Assembly: GCA_019115125.1 (NCBI GenBank)
Contig: DXEG01000008.1
Location: 1-64,000, forward strand
Reading direction: 5' to 3'
DNA: 64,000 nucleotides
From: Candidatus Blautia faecipullorum
GTDB taxonomy: Bacteria > Bacillota > Clostridia > Lachnospirales > Lachnospiraceae
Positions 9,340 to 17,262 of the stretch are shown here, in pieces. The notes under the pieces were generated by a model. That model was not told the origin of the DNA. It made no database searches and worked only from the letters and a program-made list of their open reading frames with translations. Within the stretch, counting starts at the first letter, position 1, and every line of letters starts with the position of its first letter. A program made the position numbers and the translations under genes.

Positions 9340-10341
9340 ATGAAGAGTAAAAATAGTAGAACAGAAAGTAAGGGGATTCTTGATGATATTATAAAAGAAA
9401 TTCCAAGATTTTTCCTCCTGGTTGCGCTTCTTATATTGATTGTTTTTTTTACATGTTTAACACCTTCTTTTATTAGAATAAGCAACCTTATGAACATTTT
9501 AAGAACTGCCAGTGCATTTGGTATGCTGGGATTGGGATTTACAATGGTTCAGGCTACCGGTGATATGAATTTCACATTTTCCGCTCAGGCTGCCATGGGA
9601 GCGGTTCTTACAGGTATTTTTATGCTGCATATGCCATACTGGATAAGTGTTTTTCTTGCAGTGCTAATTTGTACGATAAGCGGATTAGCACCGGCATTTA
9701 TTGTTATTCGCTTAAAGGTTCCTGCATTTATTACAACGATGGGATTTATGACTATTTATACAGGGGTTTTGAAAGTTTTAACAAATAATACTATTCTCTA
9801 TAAGATTGAATGGGGAGACCGCTATACCGCACTTGCCAGAGGAGAGATTGCAGGTATCCCGTATCCGGTAATTATCTTTGTGATTGCGGCTGCTGCGGTG
9901 CATCTGTTTTTTGAGAGAAGCAAAACAGGACGTTATCTATTTGCTATTGGCGCAAGCAAAACCACATGTAAGCAGGTAGGTATTAATGAAGCAAAAATCC
10001 GATATATTGGATATTTACTATGTTCTGCCCTGGCGGCGCTGGGGGGGATTATGTACGCCTCTTCTCTGGGTCAGGCCAGTCCTCTTTTGGGAAATGATCT
10101 TACTCTGCCTACAATTGCAATTACTATGTTATGCGCTACTTTTTACCAGACGGGACGATATAATGTCCCGGGGATTATAGTTGCGTCAATCATCATGATT
10201 GTTGTGCAGAATGGAGTTATGGGATTAGGCATGGAAGCATGGGTAAAAGATATTGCAGTAGGATTAATGCTGATCATTGCAGTGAGCTTTATTGCAAAGA
10301 CACATAAAAAAGGTCTGCCAACGGTTACATTTGGAAGCTAG
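9340..10341 (+). CDS. ABC importer permease (RbsC-like), first of two
   Basis: About 333 residues and very hydrophobic, with around eight to ten predicted membrane segments (for example FFLLVALLILIVFFTCL, VFLAVLICTISGLAPAFIVI, VIIFVIAAAAVHLFF). The RbsC-family hallmark GRYLFAIGASKTTCKQVGI is present. GTG 9331, ATG 9334 and ATG 9340 are all in frame. I favour 9340 because AGGGAG at 9325-9330 is best spaced to it; 9334 would give a TGATG overlap with the ATPase stop. It probably forms a heterodimer with the next permease. Confidence 0.88.
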   Translation: MKSKNSRTESKGILDDIIKEIPRFFLLVALLILIVFFTCLTPSFIRISNLMNILRTASAFGMLGLGFTMVQATGDMNFTFSAQAAMGAVLTGIFMLHMPYWISVFLAVLICTISGLAPAFIVIRLKVPAFITTMGFMTIYTGVLKVLTNNTILYKIEWGDRYTALARGEIAGIPYPVIIFVIAAAAVHLFFERSKTGRYLFAIGASKTTCKQVGINEAKIRYIGYLLCSALAALGGIMYASSLGQASPLLGNDLTLPTIAITMLCATFYQTGRYNVPGIIVASIIMIVVQNGVMGLGMEAWVKDIAVGLMLIIAVSFIAKTHKKGLPTVTFGS

Positions 10342-10357
10342 AAAGGAGAGAGTGCTG

Positions 10358-11362
10358 ATGATGATAATAAACAAAATAAAACCAGAAAAAAGTAAAAGCA
10401 AAATCACTGCAAATCTCTCCAGATTTTGGCTTTTGTATTTTACAATTCTTTTGATTATTATATTTGGAATTCTCAAGCCGGCTTTTTTTGTTCCAAGGAA
10501 TCTGTTGAATATTTTAAGCTCGGCCTGTTTGACAGGACTTGCTGGAATGGGGATTACCTGCATAAGTGCAGCCGGAGAAATTGATTTTTCTATTGGCGCG
10601 CAGGTTACCTTTAGCGCGGCTATGATGGGAGTAGTGCTGAAGCTGCCATTGTTTCAGGGCAAATATATTTTAGTATTATTACTTACGCTTGCGGCGATGG
10701 TTGTGTTTGGCCTTATTAATTCATTTCTTCACAATAAGATTGGAATTCCCGCATTTATCGCAACGATGGGCTCTTCTTATGTATTGCAGGGAATTGCGAA
10801 AAATTTACTTGAAATGAAAACGTTAAGGGCTGATCCCGCGTGGCCGGACTGCTTTACTTTTCTTGGACAAACTTATGTCGGTGGAATTGTACCTATTTCA
10901 CTTATTATTCTGGTCGTTGTAGGAGCTGCGATGTATTTTTACACGGAATATACATGTTCCGGGCGATATATTTTTGCAGTAGGCGTAAATGCGAATGCAT
11001 GCAAATATCTTGGAATTGATTCCAAAATTCAAAAACGCAAAGGATTTATTTTATGCGCAGTATTGGGTGGCGTTACTGGCATTTTGATGGGATCCATGCA
11101 AAACGGAGCTACAATCACTCTGGGGGATGACATGCTGTTTCAGGCCTTAACTGCGCTAATGCTTGGCGCTACATTGAAAAAAGGTGTTTATAATGTGGCA
11201 GGTACTATTTTAGGTGCGGTACTGATTACAATAATTACATTTGGCGTTACGATGCTGGGGGCGCCGCCATATGTAAGAGACTTTACAAAGGGTGGGATTT
11301 TGGTGATTTCAGTGACTCTGGTAACTATCCTGCGAAGCCGGTCGGTAAAATCAGTAAACTAA
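10358..11362 (+). CDS. ABC importer permease (RbsC-like), second of two
   Basis: About 334 residues with the same fold as the preceding permease and the matching motif GRYIFAVGVNANACKYLGI. Multiple hydrophobic helices are visible (LLYFTILLIIIFGILK, LVLLLTLAAMVVFGLI, VPISLIILVVVGAAMYF). The frame is open back to 10292, but the start is set at ATG 10358 because GAAAGGAGAG at 10341-10350 is immediately upstream and the earlier region overlaps the first permease. Two different permease genes imply a heterodimeric channel. Confidence 0.88.
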   Translation: MMIINKIKPEKSKSKITANLSRFWLLYFTILLIIIFGILKPAFFVPRNLLNILSSACLTGLAGMGITCISAAGEIDFSIGAQVTFSAAMMGVVLKLPLFQGKYILVLLLTLAAMVVFGLINSFLHNKIGIPAFIATMGSSYVLQGIAKNLLEMKTLRADPAWPDCFTFLGQTYVGGIVPISLIILVVVGAAMYFYTEYTCSGRYIFAVGVNANACKYLGIDSKIQKRKGFILCAVLGGVTGILMGSMQNGATITLGDDMLFQALTALMLGATLKKGVYNVAGTILGAVLITIITFGVTMLGAPPYVRDFTKGGILVISVTLVTILRSRSVKSVN

Positions 11363-11383
11363 AAATGAAAAGGAGAAGATATA

Positions 11384-12049
11384 ATGGAATTGATTATTAT
11401 GCTTACGAATCACGACCAAACAGTAGAAAATGCAATTGAATTATTTGAAAAATGTAAAGGGCTTCCTATTCGGCATTGGGGATTTAAAAATATTGGACTT
11501 CCGGTTCCTGAGATGAAAATATTAGTTGATAATATGAAAAAAGCCGGAAAGACTACATATTTAGAAGTAGTAACTTATACGGAGGAAGAGTGTATGAATG
11601 CCGCGAAATTAGCGGTAGAATGCGGATTTGATTGCCTTATGGGAACTTTGTATTATCCGTCTGTTGGTGAAATGGTGAAAGGAAAAATACAATATTTTCC
11701 TTTTTGCGGAAAAGTGTGGGACAATCCTTCAAAATTGGGAGGTACGAATGAAGAGATTATTGCAGACGCGCATAAACTTCAGGTATTGGGATGTGAAGGA
11801 ACAGACCTTTTAGCATTTCGGCATGTGAACGATCCCATTTCGTTATTGGAAGACTTTATAGAAAGTGTTAATTTTCCAACAGTAGTTGCAGGAAGTATTG
11901 ACAGTTATGAGAGGATAAACTATATGAATCAATTAAAACCATACGGAATTACAATGGGAAGCGCATTGTTTGCTAAGAAATTCGTTCCGGAGGGAAGCTT
12001 TTATGATAATTTGAAGGCTGTAAGTGAATACATGGAGAACCTTTTATAA
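11384..12049 (+). CDS. TIM-barrel-like protein of unknown function, last gene of the acid-sugar/ureide operon
   Basis: 221 residues; I do not recognise a named family. The pattern of short beta strands followed by helices suggests a TIM barrel: LIIMLTNHD, IRHWGFKNIG, TTYLEVVTYTEEE, FDCLMGTLYYP, YFPFCGKVW, TDLLAFRHVND, FPTVVAGSID and GITMGSALFAKK. The last two strands look like a phosphate-binding end (AGSID…GSALF), as in KDPG-aldolase or ribulose-phosphate epimerase-like proteins. A lyase or epimerase acting on a phosphorylated acid or sugar is possible. It has a good AAAGGAGAAG site 22 bases after the permease stop and is followed by the operon terminator. Confidence 0.75.
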   Translation: MELIIMLTNHDQTVENAIELFEKCKGLPIRHWGFKNIGLPVPEMKILVDNMKKAGKTTYLEVVTYTEEECMNAAKLAVECGFDCLMGTLYYPSVGEMVKGKIQYFPFCGKVWDNPSKLGGTNEEIIADAHKLQVLGCEGTDLLAFRHVNDPISLLEDFIESVNFPTVVAGSIDSYERINYMNQLKPYGITMGSALFAKKFVPEGSFYDNLKAVSEYMENLL

Positions 12050-12063
12050 ATTGATCATTTATA

Positions 12064-12115
12064 ACATATAAAATCCCCAAAGCTCAGGCTCTAGAGTTTT
12101 GGGGATTTTATATGT
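12064..12115. terminator. Strong rho-independent terminator ending region A
   Basis: The long arms AACATATAAAATCCCCAA (12063-12080) and TTGGGGATTTTATATGTT (12098-12115) are perfectly complementary around a short loop. The A/T-rich outer part supplies a T-rich tail in both directions. It closes the operon that ends at 12049. Confidence 0.9.
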
Positions 12116-12199
12116 TAGGTTGTAAATTTTATATAGAGGAATATCGAGAAACAATGTAGTATCAAAAACCACTTGCAATAGAAATTAATTCAATATCTG

Positions 12200-12228
12200 T
12201 TGACATGGAAAACCAAAAGGTTTATACT
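12200..12228 (+). promoter_or_regulatory. Sigma-A promoter for the FabK-like gene
   Basis: TTGACA at 12200-12205, a 17-base spacer and TATACT at 12223-12228. Transcription would start near 12235, about 55 bases before the ATG at 12290, with nothing else between except the palindromic operator. Confidence 0.8.
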
Positions 12229-12234
12229 TTAAAT

Positions 12235-12262
12235 AGTTTGGTAATCAAAATATTTGATAACC
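12235..12262. promoter_or_regulatory. FabT/MarR-like operator at the transcription start
   Basis: AGTTTGGTAATCAAAAT at 12235-12251 closely resembles the FabT-type consensus ANTTTGATTATCAAATT. It overlaps a larger near-perfect palindrome at 12240-12262 with arms GGTAATCAAA and TTTGATAACC. The position, starting at about +1, is that of a repressor site. No MarR-family gene lies in the window, so the regulator would act in trans. Confidence 0.55.
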
Positions 12263-12289
12263 TAAAAATATAACAGCCTGGAGGGAAAC

Positions 12290-13375
12290 ATGGATATGGA
12301 GGAATATAAAAATAAGCTGAAAAGCCTGTGTATTGGGGAGAAAACTGCGGCTCTCCCGATCATTCAGGGCGGTATGGGCGTAGGTGTCAGCCGCAGCAGG
12401 CTGGCTGGAGCCGTTGCCAGAGAAGGCGGCGTGGGAGTTATCTCGACAGCTCAGATCGGTTATGATGAGGAGGGATTTGAGAAAGATCAGGCAGGATGCA
12501 ACCGGAAGGCGATCCGGAAGCATATACAGCGGGCGAAGGAGATCGCCTGCGGAAACGGGCTTGTAGGCGTGAATATTATGGTGGCTCTCAAGCACTATGA
12601 GGAACATGTGAGAGAGTCGGTCGCCGCGGGAGCGGACGTGATCATAAGCGGGGCGGGTCTCCCGGTAAATCTTCCTGCCCTTGTGAGTGAATTCTGCGGA
12701 ACCAAGATCGCGCCTATTGTATCTTCCGTGAGGGCCGCAAAGCTGATTTTGAAAATGTGGGCGCACAAATACGACAGAACGGCAGACTTTATTGTGATAG
12801 AAGGGCCGAAGGCCGGGGGACATCTTGGGTTTTCCAGAGAAGAGCTGGGGCATGTGGACGAGCTGGATTATGATGAGGAAATCCGGCAGATCATTGCATG
12901 TAAGCAGGAATATGAGGAAAGGTATTCCAGGAAGATTCCTGTTATTGTGGCCGGAGGAATCTTCGACAGAACAGATATCGCCCATGTGATGGAGCTTGGA
13001 GCGGACGGAGTTCAGATTGCCAGCCGCTTTGTGGCCACAGAGGAATGTGACGCGGCGGAGGCTTACAAAGAGGCCTACATCCGTGCGGAGGAAAGGGATG
13101 TACAGATTATCCAAAGCCCGGTTGGGATGCCGGGGCGGGCGCTGAGAAACCGTTTTATCCGGCAGGTGGAGCAGGAAAGACAGCCGGTGGCAAAGTGCTA
13201 CAACTGTCTGGAGAAGTGTAATCCCGCGAAGGTGCCCTACTGTATTACAAAGGCGCTGATCGACGCGGTAAAAGGGGATGTGGAAAACGGGCTGATCTTC
13301 TGCGGAAGCAATGTGGGAAGAATCCGGGAAATGACGACGGTACACCGGCTTATGGAGGAACTGGCCGGAGCATAA
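12290..13375 (+). CDS. FMN-dependent nitronate monooxygenase / enoyl-ACP reductase II (FabK)-like flavoprotein
   Basis: 361-residue TIM-barrel flavoprotein. The start PIIQGGMGVGVSRSRLAGAVAREGGVGVIS and the FMN phosphate region (VIEGPKAGGHLGFSREEL, VIVAGGIFDRTDI, GADGVQIASRFVATEEC) are diagnostic of the NMO/FabK family. The C-terminus has a cysteine-rich stretch (CYNCLEKCNPAKVPYC) not required for the NMO fold, which may bind metal. It is monocistronic with its own promoter and FabT-like operator, which favours a lipid-related enoyl reductase or a relative over nitronate oxidation. Start ATG 12290 follows TGGAGGGA; ATG 12296 is an alternative. Confidence 0.85.
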   Translation: MDMEEYKNKLKSLCIGEKTAALPIIQGGMGVGVSRSRLAGAVAREGGVGVISTAQIGYDEEGFEKDQAGCNRKAIRKHIQRAKEIACGNGLVGVNIMVALKHYEEHVRESVAAGADVIISGAGLPVNLPALVSEFCGTKIAPIVSSVRAAKLILKMWAHKYDRTADFIVIEGPKAGGHLGFSREELGHVDELDYDEEIRQIIACKQEYEERYSRKIPVIVAGGIFDRTDIAHVMELGADGVQIASRFVATEECDAAEAYKEAYIRAEERDVQIIQSPVGMPGRALRNRFIRQVEQERQPVAKCYNCLEKCNPAKVPYCITKALIDAVKGDVENGLIFCGSNVGRIREMTTVHRLMEELAGA

Positions 13376-13403
13376 GGAAGGCAGAATATCGGCGAGGAAA
13401 CAG

Positions 13404-13439
13404 GCAGTGCGTTTTGGCAAATGGCGCGGATTGAACTGA
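13404..13439 (+). repeat. Partial, diverged copy of the 54579-54657 repeat element
   Basis: The stretch GCAGTGCGTTTT…AATGGCGC…TGAACTG matches the right half of the element at 54620-54655, with a few substitutions and a one-base gap. The left terminal inverted repeat is missing here. It lies in the short gap between the FabK-like gene and the DUF1810-GNAT gene. Confidence 0.5.
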
Positions 13440-13575
13440 TATATTTTTTACGAAATAGTTCTGAAAAAGATGGGAAGATAGACGGATCCATGATATACTG
13501 CTGGCAGGGGCGGAAAGCTCTCGAAGAATACACATGATTTTGAAAAGAAACCGGATGAATGAAGGAGGAGATAGT

Positions 13576-14526
13576 GTGGAGGATAATCTTGAGCGTTTTG
13601 TGAAGGCACAGCAGAGCTATTATCAGACGGCTCTTCAGGAGATAAAAAAGGGGAGAAAGGAAAGTCATTGGATGTGGTTTATCTTTCCGCAGATCAAAGG
13701 ACTTGGATACAGTGAGACAGCAAAATTTTACGGGATCCGGGATATCAGGGAGGCGAAGCTGTACCTGGAGCAGCCGCAGCTCAGGAAAGATCTGCTGGAA
13801 ATATCCGGCGAACTGCTGAAGCTGGAATCTAATGATGCGGAGCAGGTGATGGGATGGCCGGATCATCTGAAGCTGAGATCGTCCATGACTCTATTTGCGG
13901 AAGCGGAGCCGGACTGTGAAGTATTCCAGAGGGTGCTCGATAAATTTTTTCATGGGGAAAAGGATCAGAAAACGATGGAAATACTGGAAAAACAAAAACA
14001 CAGCCTTCCAGATCAGAAGCTGCATGAAAAATTTGATTTCCGCTGCATACGCCCGGATGAGGCAGGGCAGGCGGCGGAAATCGAAAAAATATGTTTTCCG
14101 CCCAACGAGGCCTGCTCAGAAAGGATGATGCTGGAGAGGGTGAAGAAGGCTCCGGAATATTTTCTTGTGGCAGTTGACAAAGCAAATGGCATGGTGGCGG
14201 GCTTTCTCAACGGCCTTGCCACAGAAGAAACATCCTTCCGGGACGAGTTTTTCACAAATGCGGATCTCCATGATCCGGAGGGCAGGAATATAATGCTGCT
14301 GGGGCTGGATGTGCTGCCGGAATACCGGAGACAGGGGCTGGCCAGCGAGATTATGCGTCAGTATCTCCGCAGGCAGAAGGCAGATAATAAGCGCCTGCTC
14401 CTGCTGACCTGCCTGCAGTCCAAAGTGAAAATGTATGAAAAAATGGGTTTCCGGGATGAGGGGATCGCGGATTCCACCTGGGGCGGAGAAGAATGGCATG
14501 AAATGAGCTGTGCGCTTAATGAATAA
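13576..14526 (+). CDS. DUF1810 domain fused to a GNAT acetyltransferase
   Basis: About 316 residues with two distinct modules. Residues 1-140 match DUF1810: LERFVKAQQSYYQTALQEIKKGRKESHWMWFIFPQ, then GLGYSETAKFYGI and DHLKLRSSMTLF. Residues ~155-316 are a GNAT N-acetyltransferase with an acetyl-CoA loop LPEYRRQGLASEIMRQYL and a terminal KMYEKMGFRDEG, similar to arylalkylamine acetyltransferase-type GNATs. The GTG at 13576 is preceded by AAGGAGGAG at 5 bases, better supported than the upstream in-frame ATGs. DUF1810 has no established reaction known to me. The two domains are normally separate proteins. Confidence 0.85.
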   Translation: MEDNLERFVKAQQSYYQTALQEIKKGRKESHWMWFIFPQIKGLGYSETAKFYGIRDIREAKLYLEQPQLRKDLLEISGELLKLESNDAEQVMGWPDHLKLRSSMTLFAEAEPDCEVFQRVLDKFFHGEKDQKTMEILEKQKHSLPDQKLHEKFDFRCIRPDEAGQAAEIEKICFPPNEACSERMMLERVKKAPEYFLVAVDKANGMVAGFLNGLATEETSFRDEFFTNADLHDPEGRNIMLLGLDVLPEYRRQGLASEIMRQYLRRQKADNKRLLLLTCLQSKVKMYEKMGFRDEGIADSTWGGEEWHEMSCALNE

Positions 14527-14555
14527 AATCAGGAATATACAGAACAGGCTGAGTG

Positions 14556-14601
14556 AAAAGCTGCTGCTGCGTAGTGAAGTACTGCGGAGCAGCAGTTTTT
14601 T
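14556..14601. terminator. Bidirectional terminator between convergent genes
   Basis: CTGCTGCT (14561-14568) pairs with AGCAGCAG (14588-14595), flanked by AAAAG and a T6 run. It serves the DUF1810-GNAT gene on the plus strand and the glycosyltransferase on the minus strand. Confidence 0.8.
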
Positions 14602-14647
14602 ATTAAATTCAAAGAATATATAAGTTTTTAGAAATGTAAAAATGCAT

Positions 14648-15598
14648 TTATTCATCTTTCGGAGGGTCAGGGGAATTGCTTTTTTTCAGAAATGAAGCGA
14701 TGCGCACTGCCGACGCCATTCCGCCGTCCCCGTAAGAGGGATTTTGGATGAATTTGTTGGATTCCGGCCCCGGGCTCTGTCCGGCCTCCAGGGTGTGGAG
14801 CGTTTCATTTTCCCAGCCATAAAGCCTTGACATAGAGACTGCTTCGATCCCAAGAAGCGCGTCGGCTAAATGTGCATGATAGGATTGATTGTGCTTTTCG
14901 ATGATATATCGCATAAGGCTCAGTCTGCCTGTCATGCTTTTTATATTTGCGGAGGCCGGGGCGGTGCGGTAGTCAATCAAAGGCTCAGGTACGATTCCGA
15001 TCCATGCGTTGTTACTGGTCTCAAGTATATTCAAAAAGAAGTCCCAGTCCTCAAAGCCTGAACGCATAGATTCGTCATAGCCGCCGCACTGTTCCCACAG
15101 TTCATGTCGGTGGATGTGGGTGGCCGGGCAGCAGTTTCGGGCAAGGAAGGCGGATATTCCGCCGCCGGAAGGACAGACCTTTGCTTCGAGTATTCCGAAG
15201 GTCTGCATCCATGACGAGGCGGCGGCCATAGAGGGATTGTCCCGCAGCAGGCCGCTTACTTTTTCGATATAGGAAGGCTCCAGCTTATCGTCACCGTCCA
15301 GCACCAGGGCCAGCGGTGTCTCTACACGCCGGAGTCCGGTGTTTCTTGCGGCGGAGACTCCGCTGTTCGGCTGAGATATAACTGTCAGGGGGACCGGAGA
15401 CCGGAGCTCAGATTTTAGCTGATTCAGGATACAAACAGAATTTTTATCCGTGGAACCGTCGTCAATAATGATGATCCTGGCCGGAGGCGTGCTCTGGCGG
15501 TATAATGAACGGACCGCCTCAAGAATCATTTCTCCCTGATTATAGCTTGTCACAACTGCCGTTACATCTTGGGCAGTATTGCCTTTGTATTGTTCCAT
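14648..15598 (-). CDS. Family 2 glycosyltransferase
   Basis: 316-residue GT-A fold glycosyltransferase that transfers a sugar from a nucleotide-sugar donor, probably in surface polysaccharide or protein glycosylation. N-terminal AVVTSYNQGEMILEAVRSLYRQ, IIIIDDGSTD and ISQPNSGVSAARNTGL are classic GT2 motifs. The metal-binding DxD is in ALVLDGDDKLEPSY, and the FEDWDFFLN segment matches the catalytic-base ED region. There is no membrane segment. The ATG follows AGGAGGT on the minus strand. It is a lone gene convergent with its left neighbour, so the glycan target cannot be inferred. Confidence 0.9.
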   Translation of the reverse strand: MEQYKGNTAQDVTAVVTSYNQGEMILEAVRSLYRQSTPPARIIIIDDGSTDKNSVCILNQLKSELRSPVPLTVISQPNSGVSAARNTGLRRVETPLALVLDGDDKLEPSYIEKVSGLLRDNPSMAAASSWMQTFGILEAKVCPSGGGISAFLARNCCPATHIHRHELWEQCGGYDESMRSGFEDWDFFLNILETSNNAWIGIVPEPLIDYRTAPASANIKSMTGRLSLMRYIIEKHNQSYHAHLADALLGIEAVSMSRLYGWENETLHTLEAGQSPGPESNKFIQNPSYGDGGMASAVRIASFLKKSNSPDPPKDE

Positions 15599-15840
15599 TT
15601 CTATTTACCTCCTGCGGTATTTGCCGCGGCTGATTTTTTCTCGGTATACATTTATTTTTTTAGTATACTCTTTTTAAATCTGATTGGAAAGAGGCAGTAA
15701 AAAATTTTCTCCTAGGCAGTTCAGCCTGATTTTGTCCGGATTGACAGCGGCATTTTTCCGGTGCTATCATGAAAATATATGTGTACATATAGAAGAGAGG
15801 GCAAAGTCCGGTAAAGTTTACGGATGCAGGAGGCGAGAAT

Positions 15841-16824
15841 ATGAAACAGGATACATTGGAAAAAACTGGAATGGAATATAACCAATATACGGATCAAATG
15901 AAAAAGCTTTTGACTAGCTGCCGCCTTTGTTCGAGAAACTGCGGCGTAAACCGCCTGGCGGGACAGAAGGGATACTGCGGGGCCGACGCCGCCGTCAGGA
16001 TTGCCAGGGCAGCTCTTCATATGTGGGAGGAACCCTGTATTTCCGGCCGGGAGGGATCCGGCGCTGTGTTTTTTTCAGGATGCTCCCTGGGCTGCCGCTA
16101 CTGCCAGAATCAAAAAATATCCGCGGGCGAAAATGGCAGAGAGGTGTCTGTTGAGCGTCTGGCGGAGATTATGCTAAGCCTGCAGGAACAGAAAGCGAAT
16201 AATATCAATCTGGTCACTGCCGGACATTTTGCGCCTCAGACTGCCGCAGCCCTCAGTCTGGCAAAAAAACAGGGACTTGTGATTCCGGTGCTCTACAACA
16301 GCAGCGGATACGAAAAGCCAGAGACACTGAAGCTGCTGGCAGGGCTGGTGAATGTATATCTTCCAGATTTTAAGTATATCACACCGGAGCTGGCAAAAAA
16401 GTATTCCTATGCCGGGGACTATGTGGAGACGGCAAAAGCCGCGCTGGAGGAAATGGTACGCCAGACAGGAAATCCAAGGTTTGATTCCAGGGGGATGATC
16501 ACCGGCGGCGTGATCGTCCGTCATCTTCTTCTGCCGGGGCATGTGTCGGAGGCTAAGAAAGTGACCGAGTATCTTTACCGGACGTATGGAGACCAGATTT
16601 ATATCAGTCTTATGAATCAGTACACGCCCATGTCGGCTATGAGAGAAGATCCGCTGCTTTCCCGGCGGGTGACCAGGAGAGAATATGAGAGGCTGGTGGA
16701 TTACGCAGTTTCGCTGGGGGTATCCCAGGGCTTTATTCAGGAGGGCGAAACCGCGAAGGAGAGCTTTATCCCGGAATTTGACGGAGAAGGGGTGGAGACT
16801 GAAGAGAAGAAAAAACAGATATGA
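15841..16824 (+). CDS. PflX-type radical SAM protein (COG1313, pyruvate formate-lyase activating enzyme homologue)
   Basis: 327 residues. The radical SAM motif CSLGCRYC (C81, C85, C88) would coordinate the SAM-binding 4Fe-4S cluster. An N-terminal cysteine set (C27, C30, C34, C46: CRLCSRNCG…GYCG) suggests a second cluster or Zn site, as in COG1313 proteins. Residues VYLPDFKYI and IVRHLLLPGH are also typical of this family. It is not next to a glycyl radical enzyme, unlike the dedicated activase at 38150, and the physiological target of the family is unknown. ATG 15841 follows AGGAGGCGAG. Confidence 0.85.
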   Translation: MKQDTLEKTGMEYNQYTDQMKKLLTSCRLCSRNCGVNRLAGQKGYCGADAAVRIARAALHMWEEPCISGREGSGAVFFSGCSLGCRYCQNQKISAGENGREVSVERLAEIMLSLQEQKANNINLVTAGHFAPQTAAALSLAKKQGLVIPVLYNSSGYEKPETLKLLAGLVNVYLPDFKYITPELAKKYSYAGDYVETAKAALEEMVRQTGNPRFDSRGMITGGVIVRHLLLPGHVSEAKKVTEYLYRTYGDQIYISLMNQYTPMSAMREDPLLSRRVTRREYERLVDYAVSLGVSQGFIQEGETAKESFIPEFDGEGVETEEKKKQI

Positions 16825-16864
16825 GTTTTAGTACCGTATATCGTCATAAGTGTTTAAATGTGTG

Positions 16865-16889
16865 AAAGCGCTTGTAAAGCGCTTTTTTT
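16865..16889 (+). terminator. Terminator after the radical SAM gene
   Basis: AAAGCGC (16865-16871) and GCGCTTT (16879-16885) form a 7-bp stem with a TTGTAAA loop, followed by a run of T. It ends the PflX-type transcript. Confidence 0.8.
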
Positions 16890-17175
16890 CTTATGGCATA
16901 AAACTTGTCCGCCACAGCAAATGAAAAGTTTATATAAAGCAGAATCGTGATTGTGGGGAAGTAATCCGAAAATATGTATCTTTGGTTTGGTCTGTAAAAA
17001 GTTTGGTTATAGAATGGTTTCTAAAACTATTAATTTTTACATAACTATGAAAACGGTTTAGTTTATATATCGATATAAATATAAAATGAAAAAAGAAAAT
17101 ATATGATAAATACACAAAAATATAATGAAATAATTGTAAAAAACATAGAAAATATAGAATCATAAATAAAATAGA
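16890..17175. other. AT-rich intergenic region upstream of the transport operon
   Basis: The gap between 16824 and 17263 holds no credible gene. This part is markedly AT-rich and contains two CG-centred palindromes: TGAAAACGGTTTAG at 17048-17061, a cre/LacI-like site with 12 of 14 matches to the B. subtilis cre pattern, and TATATCGATATA at 17066-17077. Short AT-only coding frames here have no ribosome sites or family features. The sequence character changes here from GC-richer region B to island C. Confidence 0.55.
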
Positions 17176-17232
17176 TTGAAAAATAAAAAAGAAAATGATA
17201 TTATATGATTCAAGAATAACGCAATCGATTTC
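17176..17232 (+). promoter_or_regulatory. Promoter plus LacI-type operator of the ICL/dipeptide-ABC operon
   Basis: TTGAAA (17176-17181), a 17-base spacer and TATTAT (17199-17204) form a sigma-A promoter with a start near 17211. The 12-mer GCAATCGATTTC at 17221-17232 is a CG-centred near-palindrome typical of LacI-family sites. The identical 12-mer occurs just downstream of the UroD promoter at 26018-26029. Confidence 0.7.
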
Positions 17233-17262
17233 TTAAAATGAAACATATAAAAGGAGGAACGT

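Noticed and set aside
12245-13420. Long 391-residue minus-strand open frame
   Set aside because: It is the antisense shadow of the FabK-like gene, rich in His/Arg/Pro/Leu, and the sense frame has clear family motifs.
16861-16876. cre site overlapping the terminator after the radical SAM gene
   Set aside because: TGAAAGCGCTTGTA looks cre-like, but the symmetry is fully explained by the terminator stem and it lies downstream of a gene.
16930-17163. Minus-strand 77-residue frame in the AT-rich gap
   Set aside because: Low-complexity Phe/Ile/Tyr-rich translation of AT-rich DNA, with no ribosome site and no recognisable domain.
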